A stretch of DNA of 64,000 nucleotides, taken from positions 2,728,001 to 2,792,000 of the forward strand of contig OY762070.1 of NCBI GenBank assembly GCA_963665195.1, given 5' to 3'. This stretch comes from VXYL01 sp963665195 (lineage in GTDB: Bacteria > Pseudomonadota > Gammaproteobacteria > Pseudomonadales > Azotimanducaceae). The notes under the pieces were generated by a model, which did not search any database, was not told the DNA's origin, and saw nothing but the letters and a program-made list of their open reading frames with translations. The position numbers were made by a program, and so were the translations under genes. Numbering within the stretch: position 1 is the stretch's first letter; each line of letters opens with the position of its first letter. Shown one piece after another: positions 58,956-64,000 of this stretch.

Positions 58956-59479
58956 AGTGTGAACCCATCCGACGGGCCCGCAAGATCGCTGTCGGTGGAG
59001 GCTCCCAGCGCACTGTCGGCCTTACGTTCTGCGAATTGACTATAGTCGAACCCAGCGATCCAATGCTGGAAGAGTGCTACGGCCACCCCGGAGCCGAGAA
59101 GCCAAGGGGTAGCGGCGGCACCTAACCGGTACGCCAAGGCGCACGCGAATGCGAGAGCGACGGTCACGGTGATTCCCAGGAGAGAGATCGCCCGAAGGTA
59201 CTTCGGGCTATCGGCCACTATGATCGAGTGCGTACACGCGGCGCAGCCGTAGGCCACGAAGAACGAGATGATCGACTGGAAGACCCTCTCGTCAGATACG
59301 CAGGTTCGGAGAGGTTCACACTTCTCGGCAAGCACGTTGCCGAACGCAATCCACACGCCAATCGCCCCGACGAAGACGGATACGAGGTAGAAGGCGACAT
59401 AGGACGGTTCCGAGAACGGTCGCTTGAGTCGTGACCAGACGCCGGCGATAGCGTCCTTCCAAGGGCGCCAGAAACTCAT
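58952..59479 (-). CDS. Four-helix membrane protein of the dndB operon
   Basis: The 175-aa protein has four predicted membrane helices: YVAFYLVSVFVGAIGVWIAFG, SIISFFVAYGCAAC, ISLLGITVTVALAFACALA and LLGSGVAVALFQHWIAGF. A loop between helices 1 and 2 has two Cys (EPLRTC and the preceding EKC). It starts at ATG 59479 inside the upstream gene's stop and ends inside the dndB start. I know no family match. It could be a membrane effector. Confidence 0.7.
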   Translation of the reverse strand: MSFWRPWKDAIAGVWSRLKRPFSEPSYVAFYLVSVFVGAIGVWIAFGNVLAEKCEPLRTCVSDERVFQSIISFFVAYGCAACTHSIIVADSPKYLRAISLLGITVTVALAFACALAYRLGAAATPWLLGSGVAVALFQHWIAGFDYSQFAERKADSALGASTDSDLAGPSDGFTL

Positions 59480-60192
59480 CCCTCGGCCTCGAAGCATGTG
59501 CCGCTTGCTGCTTCACGGCATTGGGAGCCGTCGGCAATGGCGGTGTACGTGCCCAATATGGCGACTGGAGGCGAGGTAGTGAGAAGGGCTTGGGGACAAA
59601 CGATCGACGTTGCGTCAGCCGCCATTCGGTCGAAGAGACCCGAGAGCCTCTTCGCGTGCTCCTTGGACCGAAAGTTGGCCAATGCGGTGTAATCGGTGGT
59701 GTTCCGTTCAAGTCGAAAGCCGGTGTCGTCCACCGTCATCCAGTGGAGCAGGAAGTCGGCTCCGCAGAGTGCATCGAGCCACCTTCCGGACACCCGCCCG
59801 ACCGTGAAGGTCCCGTCCGTCTGGCTGGCGCGCTTGATGAGCGGGTGCTCCTCCGGCGTAGGCGCGTCGAGGTCGCCATCGAGAAGGATGCGCAGCGCCG
59901 CTCCCGGGCGCTTCAGAAAGGTTGCGGCCGACTCGATGAGGTGGGCATTGGCGTACACGTCGAGCGAGCGGTTCCCCTCGTGTGGGACGTTCTGCACCAG
60001 GCTCCCTGAGAACAGGCGGATCTCGCGCTGCGCCGAACGCAGGAAGCGGTCCATCAGAAACACCGCGTGCTTGGCGTTGCCGTTGCCGATGAGCATGTTC
60101 TTCGATCCCGCGCACGCATGGTCGACGGCGTCGAAGTATTGCCGCTCGTCGGGCGACCAGATGGCGGAATCGAATACGTCAATGGCAGGCAT
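59476..60192 (-). CDS. PLD-like-fold protein, first gene of the dndB operon
   Basis: The 238-aa protein starts MPAIDVFDSAIWS and contains FLRSAQREIRLFSGSLV, ALRILLDGD, and FRLERNTTDYTALANFRSKEHAKRL. This order is typical of phospholipase-D-like folds (two-strand-helix repeats), but no HKD motif is present, so it may bind rather than cut. It has no membrane segment. It could sense a ligand and control the membrane protein that follows; this is a hypothesis only. Confidence 0.65.
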   Translation of the reverse strand: MPAIDVFDSAIWSPDERQYFDAVDHACAGSKNMLIGNGNAKHAVFLMDRFLRSAQREIRLFSGSLVQNVPHEGNRSLDVYANAHLIESAATFLKRPGAALRILLDGDLDAPTPEEHPLIKRASQTDGTFTVGRVSGRWLDALCGADFLLHWMTVDDTGFRLERNTTDYTALANFRSKEHAKRLSGLFDRMAADATSIVCPQALLTTSPPVAILGTYTAIADGSQCREAASGTCFEAEG

Positions 60193-60357
60193 CGTCACTT
60201 CCGGCAGCGAGGCAGAAGCAGTCTTGCGTAGCCGGTCGTTCCCTGTCAAGGCTCTTGTCGGCGTGTTCGCCTGCGACGCTGCCTCGCGGCCTTGCCTACA
60301 CCACGGCAAGCGCGGCTGTGCGGAAGGTCTGGCCAACCTCGCCTGAGCAAGCCGTTG

Positions 60358-60370
60358 ATTTACCGTAAAT
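60358..60370. promoter_or_regulatory. 13-bp palindrome upstream of the dndB operon
   Basis: ATTTACCGTAAAT is a perfect palindrome around a central base, in an AT-rich patch 166 nt before the start of the PLD-like gene. It may be an operator for the operon. No promoter elements were assigned. Confidence 0.4.
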
Positions 60371-60396
60371 GTTGGAACTGCGTCGCTACCGCCCAG

Positions 60397-61045
60397 GTGC
60401 CAACCCCGTCGCCCTACGTGTCGGCTCGATCACCGAAACTGCCGAACGCCCACATCCTCCGGCGGCGGGTTCCATTGCCGTCCGATGAACGCCAAGGCGT
60501 AGCGGAAGCGTTCCTCCTAGCTGTCGCCTACATGGTCTGCGCCCAGGATGTGGCGGTATTCGTGCTTGATGTCGTTGTCCCACAGCACGCGGTGCAGGAA
60601 TTCCGTGCCGCGGCGCAGCTCAAGGCCGTCCTCGCTGCCGGCTTCGATGTAGATGGCGAGGTCTCGCAGACGCTCCGGGGCGGTCTAGGCGATGGTGGCG
60701 GGGTTGTTCTCGGCCCAGTACGCCGCGTCCACCTCGCCGTCCATGCCGAACTTCTCGATGTACACGTCCTGCCGGTAGAACGTGTCCACCGCCGTCAGCG
60801 CCGCGTAGGTCAGGCTCGATTCGATGGCGGGGCTCCAAGGCGGCGACGGTGGCGAACGCCTTCGGGTGCTTGAAGGCCAAGCGCAGGCTCCCCATCCGCC
60901 CATGGAGACGCCGCTCACCGCCACCTTGGCTCGGTCTGTGGCCGCGTTGAACGCTTGGCGGGCGACCGGCTTCCAAGGCCGCCACCGTGCTGCGGATGTC
61001 CGCCAAGGTGGTGCCTTAGCTGCCGAGCTGAGCGCTGAACTGCAT
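60397..61045 (-). pseudogene. Decayed esterase gene (alpha/beta hydrolase)
   Basis: Minus-strand frames join into an esterase: LADIRSTVAALE, then the nucleophile elbow VSGVSMGGWGA, LRLAFKHPKAFATVAALEP, TFYRQDVYIEKFGMDGEVDA, LELRRGTEFLHRVLWDNDIK, ALAFIGRQWNPPPEDVGV. At least three frame shifts and two stops interrupt it, and a 4-nt loss near its 3' end causes an early stop. Its last portion is nearly identical to the gene at the window edge (63873-64000), including a 59-bp exact match. Confidence 0.75.
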
Positions 61046-61253
61046 GTTGCCCCTTCTAGTCGCGTCGCCACAGGTGTACCGCGTAAGGCCGTGGCGAAGC
61101 GTATCGCTCGGTGTGCATCCGGCGGCGATGGCTGAACTCGCTCCCGGGTGTGCATGGAAGTATGCGGCGGCTGGCCAACCTGGCCACTCGCCGACTTGCC
61201 CCGCTTGGGAGCTCCTGCTCTGATCTGGGCTAAGGCCATACGGTTCCGAACAC

Positions 61254-61469
61254 ATGCAACGCACCGCCATTACCGACCAGGATCTCGGCGAGGTCGAACC
61301 CGCCATCAGGGACGCCGTTGTGAGCTTCCATCCGGGTGTCGTCTTCACCGACATCTGGGTGAAGCAGCGCATCTCGTGGTGCGGCGACGACATGGTCGAC
61401 GTCTGGGCGATCTACGAGGGCCAGGAGGTCAGGGTCATCCTCGGCAAGGTGGCCTATGCACGATCTTGA
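61254..61469 (+). CDS. Small protein preceding the interrupted PT-associated gene copy
   Basis: A 71-aa protein (FHPGVVFTDIWVKQRISWCG) ending in KVAYARS. Its last 14 nt overlap the ATG (61456) of the gene that was interrupted by the IS4 element, so the pair was translationally coupled. It remains intact because the element inserted just after its stop. No family is recognised; an antitoxin-like or accessory role is possible. Confidence 0.5.
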   Translation: MQRTAITDQDLGEVEPAIRDAVVSFHPGVVFTDIWVKQRISWCGDDMVDVWAIYEGQEVRVILGKVAYARS

Positions 61470-61471
61470 AC

Positions 61472-62739
61472 CATTGCTGTCCCACAAACTTCAAGAAAGT
61501 GGTGGTCCTTTGGGCGGACCTTCTGTAGGGTGGATCGCGAATGTCAACCGAAACAGGGAGGTTCAGGCCGTGGCGTACCGCAGCACGGTTTTCGGGGATC
61601 TGCTCAAGCTGGTGCCGAGACATGAGTTCGAGTCGCTGGCCAGGAAGCACAGCACGGGGCGCAAGCTGCGCAGCATGACGCGGTGGAAGCAGTTCGTGGC
61701 GATGGCGCTGGGGCAGCTGGCGGGGCGGTCCAGCCTGCGCGACATCGTGGCGAACCTGTCGGCGCAGGACGCCAAGCTGTACCACCTGGGGGCGACGCGG
61801 GTGGCGCGGTCGTCGCTGGCGCGGGTCAACGAGTCGCAGCCGCACACGCTCTACGAGGCGCTGTTCGGGCGCCTGCTGGCGAGCTGCCGGCGGCAGGCGC
61901 CGGGGCACGGCTTCCGGTTCAAGAACAAGCTGCTGTCGCTCGACTCGACGACCATCGACCTGTGCCTGTCGATGTTCCCGTGGGCGAAGTACAAGCGCAC
62001 CAAGGGCGCGGTGAAGCTGCACGTCGGGCTGGACCACGGCGGCTTCCTGCCGGCGTTCGCCTGCGCGACGGACGGCAGGACCTCGGACATCGAGGCGGCC
62101 CGGGCGCTGGCCCTGCCGGCCGGCAGCATCGTCGCGGCGGATCGGGCGTACGTGGACTTCGCCTGGATGAACTCGTTGATTATCAAGGGCGTGGACCTGG
62201 TGACGCGGATGAAGCGGGGCATCCTCTTCCGCATCGTCGAGCGGCGGGAGACGCGCGGCCGGGGCGTGACGTCCGACTGGACCATCGAGCTGACCAGCGA
62301 GCGCGGCCGCAAGCGGTGCCCGCACCGGCTGCGCCGGATCGGCTACAGGGACCCCGAGACGAAGAAGCGCTGCGCCTTCCTGACGACCAACTTCTCGCTC
62401 TCGGCGAAGACCATCGCCGACATCTACCGGTCGCGCTGGGAGGTGGAGCTGTTCTTCAAGTGGATCAAGCAGAACCTGAAGGTCAAGAGCTTCGTCGGCA
62501 CGTCGCGCAACGCGGTGATGACGCAGCTGTGGATCGCGCTGTGCGTCCATCTGCTGCTGGCGTTCGTGAAGTTCGCCAACCGACTCGCGTGGACGCTCCA
62601 CGAAATGCTCCGCGTGCTGCAGCTCAACCTGTTCGAGCGGCGGAATCTGGTGGCGCTTTTCCAGCCGGTCGCCGACCCGCCGCCCGCTCGCCCTAAGCTG
62701 GTGCTCAAGTTCGGCTGAGAGTTGTGGGACAGCAATGAC
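61472..62739 (+). mobile_element. Complete IS4-family insertion sequence
   Basis: The element has 16-bp exact inverted ends CATTGCTGTCCCACAA (61472-61487 and, reversed, 62722-62737) and is flanked by the duplicated bases CTTGAAC (61465-61471 and 62740-62746). It holds one intact transposase. Removing it and one CTTGAAC restores an open frame that begins MHDLEQMGDASLAEPYARL. It therefore interrupted a second copy of the PT-associated gene after its fifth codon. Confidence 0.9.
61570..62718 (+). CDS. IS4 family transposase
   Basis: The 382-aa transposase begins with an N-terminal DUF4372-like region (FGDLLKLVPRHEFE, GRSSLRDIVANL). Its DDE catalytic domain has LLSLDSTTIDLCL (first Asp), GSIVAADRAYVDF (second Asp) and IYRSRWEVELFFKWIKQNL (YREK with Glu). 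GTG 61570 was chosen because GGGAGG lies 8 nt upstream. No disruption is seen, so the element may be active. Confidence 0.92.
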   Translation: MAYRSTVFGDLLKLVPRHEFESLARKHSTGRKLRSMTRWKQFVAMALGQLAGRSSLRDIVANLSAQDAKLYHLGATRVARSSLARVNESQPHTLYEALFGRLLASCRRQAPGHGFRFKNKLLSLDSTTIDLCLSMFPWAKYKRTKGAVKLHVGLDHGGFLPAFACATDGRTSDIEAARALALPAGSIVAADRAYVDFAWMNSLIIKGVDLVTRMKRGILFRIVERRETRGRGVTSDWTIELTSERGRKRCPHRLRRIGYRDPETKKRCAFLTTNFSLSAKTIADIYRSRWEVELFFKWIKQNLKVKSFVGTSRNAVMTQLWIALCVHLLLAFVKFANRLAWTLHEMLRVLQLNLFERRNLVALFQPVADPPPARPKLVLKFG

Positions 62740-62859
62740 CTTGAACAGATGGGCGATGCGTCACTGGCCGAGCCTTACGCTCGATTGAAGGCCACCGGTC
62801 GGGGCAAGCATGCTGGGCCTTTCTGTTACTACCACATGACCTTGGTCTCGACGTTGCCG
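62740..62859 (+). pseudogene. Second, truncated copy of the PT-associated gene
   Basis: With the bases 61456-61471 left of the IS, this piece reads MHDLEQMGDASLAEPYARL, KATGRGKHAGPFCYYHMTLVSTLP. The copy at 46874 has the matching RELEQ...LAEPYARLMATGRGKHVG. Similarity stops at about 62859; the remaining 130 or so residues are missing. The gene was therefore both interrupted by the IS and cut at its 3' end. Confidence 0.85.
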
Positions 62860-63035
62860 TTGCAGATAAGCGGCAATACCGGCTTCGGTGCCGTGTGGCC
62901 CCATGTTGGTCGCCTGTGGAAGCCTTGTGGGAGAGACCGGGTGGAGTCCGCCGGCGGGGTCATGGCCTCGCAGTTGCCATCGGGATCGGCTTGCGTGAGC
63001 CCGCATCCCGTGGTAGGAGTGCAACTAGCCTAGCT

Positions 63036-63344
63036 ATGCCGCACGCCGCCATGCCGCTCGTCACCGTCAAGCCCAGATTCCAAGTCACCCTGCCCGCGAA
63101 GCTGCGCAAAGGTCTCGACCTGTGCGAGGGCGACATCATGGAAGCCACCGTTGTCGGCGGCGGCATCCTGTTTCGCCCCAAGGGCACCGTGGACCGTGGC
63201 AAAGCTGCCGACCGTGTGGCAGAGATCATCGAGGGGATCGAGCAATCGCCCGAGGATGCCCTCCGCTCAGAGGAGGAGGTGATGGCGGCCGCCATCGCTG
63301 AAATCGCCGAGGTGCGGCGCAAGCGACGCAACAGTAGCGCATGA
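63036..63344 (+). CDS. AbrB/MazE-type antitoxin
   Basis: The 102-aa protein has the SpoVT-AbrB swapped-hairpin DNA-binding domain at its N-terminus (VTVKPRFQVTLPAKLRKGLDL, then GDIMEATV) and a helical C-terminus that would bind the toxin. ATG 63051 is an alternative start. It overlaps the toxin ATG by 4 nt, the usual layout for a toxin-antitoxin pair that represses its own promoter. Confidence 0.85.
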   Translation: MPHAAMPLVTVKPRFQVTLPAKLRKGLDLCEGDIMEATVVGGGILFRPKGTVDRGKAADRVAEIIEGIEQSPEDALRSEEEVMAAAIAEIAEVRRKRRNSSA

Positions 63345-63740
63345 GAGTTGTGATCGATTGCAACGTCGTCGTATCGGCGGCCCGGGCCGGAGGCGTGTGT
63401 GCCGATGTCGTCGCCGAGGCGTTGCGTCAGCATCGCGTGGCTCTATCCGAACCGGATCCTTCAGGAGTACACGGAAGTAGCCAGCCGGCAGACACATGCG
63501 CCCTACCGCGAAGGCTTCTTCGCGATGATCGCCGAGCTTGAACGGGTGGCGTTCTACGTCCAACCGGCGGACATGGTGTTCGGCCTGCGAGATCCTGACG
63601 ATGAGGTCTATCTCCAGACCGCAACCACCGCCAACGCTGTGCTTGTGACCGGGAACAGGCGGCACTTTACGGAGCCGCGCTACGGATCGGTGACCGCCTT
63701 CTCGCCACGGGCGTTTCTCGAGCAAGCATCTCAGCGATGA
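63341..63740 (+). pseudogene. Frameshifted PIN-domain toxin
   Basis: The frame begins MRVVIDCNVVVSAARAGG (first acidic residue of a PIN ribonuclease) and runs to VALSEP. One extra base in GGATCC at 63454-63458 then breaks it. The other frame continues ILQEYTEVASRQTHA, ending with DDEVYLQTATTANAVLVTGN and SVTAFSPRAFLEQ. All acidic sites can be found across the two frames, so the loss is recent. The antitoxin remains intact. Confidence 0.85.
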
Positions 63741-63872
63741 GCCGCCGGTCCCTTTGAGCATGCCGCGGCACTGATGCGCCCAACATGCCCAAGCGCCTCA
63801 GTTGGTCGGCGAGCAGCCCGCGCACTAGCGCACATTCCGCGGGCGGGTGAGACGTGTGGGGCCTCGGTGTCT

Positions 63873-64000
63873 CGTCACTCGCCCGGCCCCAGCCCCGCTG
63901 CCCTCCGCGCCGGCTCGATCATCCGCCGAAACTCCCGAACCCCCACATCCTCCGGCGGCGGGTTCCATTGCCGTCCGATGAACGCCAAGGCGTAGCGGAA
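63873..64000 (-). CDS. Esterase, C-terminal part, running off the window
   Basis: The minus-strand frame is open from the window edge to TGA at 63873-63875 and encodes FRYALAFIGRQWNPPPEDVG, then FRRMIEPARRAAGLGPGE. It is the same ending as the pseudogene at 60397-61045, with 59 bp exactly shared. The remainder lies beyond 64000. It is probably the functional copy. Confidence 0.6.

Overview
The window looks like a chromosome segment of a GC-rich gammaproteobacterium. The evidence is the order hrcA-grpE-dnaK-dnaJ-dapB, carA-carB-greA, ftsH-glmM-tpiA-secG-tRNA-Leu(GAG), which is the classical gammaproteobacterial arrangement, and a textbook sigma-32 promoter in front of grpE. The syntenic backbone is broken at several points by acquired or decayed DNA. 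Foreign genes, an IS1380-type transposase and a truncated ATPase gene lie between dapB and carA. A decayed DUF4760-like gene, an unknown gene and an ISKra4-type element lie between greA and ftsH, and rlmE and yhbY, usually found there, are absent. folP is absent between ftsH and glmM. IS elements, frameshifted genes and a group II intron scar suggest a genome under relaxed selection, as in a host-associated or recently bottlenecked lineage; that lifestyle is inference.

Layout. 1-4910: heat-shock chaperone operon plus dapB. 4929-10565: accessory segment (Cys-rich protein, transposase, ATPase remnant with 23-bp iterons, luciferase-like oxidoreductase, Uma2-type nuclease). 10755-15563: carAB-greA. 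15647-18875: decayed segment ending in a complete ISKra4-type element with a 9-bp target duplication. 18984-23561: ftsH, glmM, tpiA, secG, tRNA-Leu. 23599-31678: mixed accessory genes (Fic protein, ATPase scar, MFS transporter, MDR oxidoreductase, TonB-C lipoprotein, intron scar, PhyH dioxygenase). 31700-37796: minus-strand CRTAC1-like lipoprotein, TPR lipoprotein and TonB-dependent receptor, a likely outer-membrane uptake unit. 37990-46861: transposase, SDR, second PhyH protein, a two-protein ABC exporter and a secreted esterase.

46874-60192 is a DNA phosphorothioation (PT) island. The modification genes dndC-dndD-dndE form an overlapping minus-strand operon. A two-gene PT-associated methyltransferase unit converges on it from the left. 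Divergent from dndC is a compact four-gene plus-strand operon: a PLD nuclease/DEVH helicase fusion, a 63-aa protein, an SMC/Rad50-like ATPase with a CxC hook, and a 157-aa protein. A second minus-strand operon carries a PLD-like-fold protein, a four-helix membrane protein and a DGQHR (DndB-like) protein, each overlapping the next by ATGA. No dndA, dndFGH or sspE is visible, so sulfur mobilisation probably uses a cellular cysteine desulfurase, and the four-gene operon is the best candidate for the PT-sensing restriction effector. This island is the most interesting part of the window.

60397-64000 is a degraded margin: an esterase pseudogene with a near-identical 3' end repeated at the window edge, a second copy of the PT-associated gene interrupted by a complete IS4-family element, and an AbrB/PIN toxin-antitoxin pair whose toxin is frameshifted.
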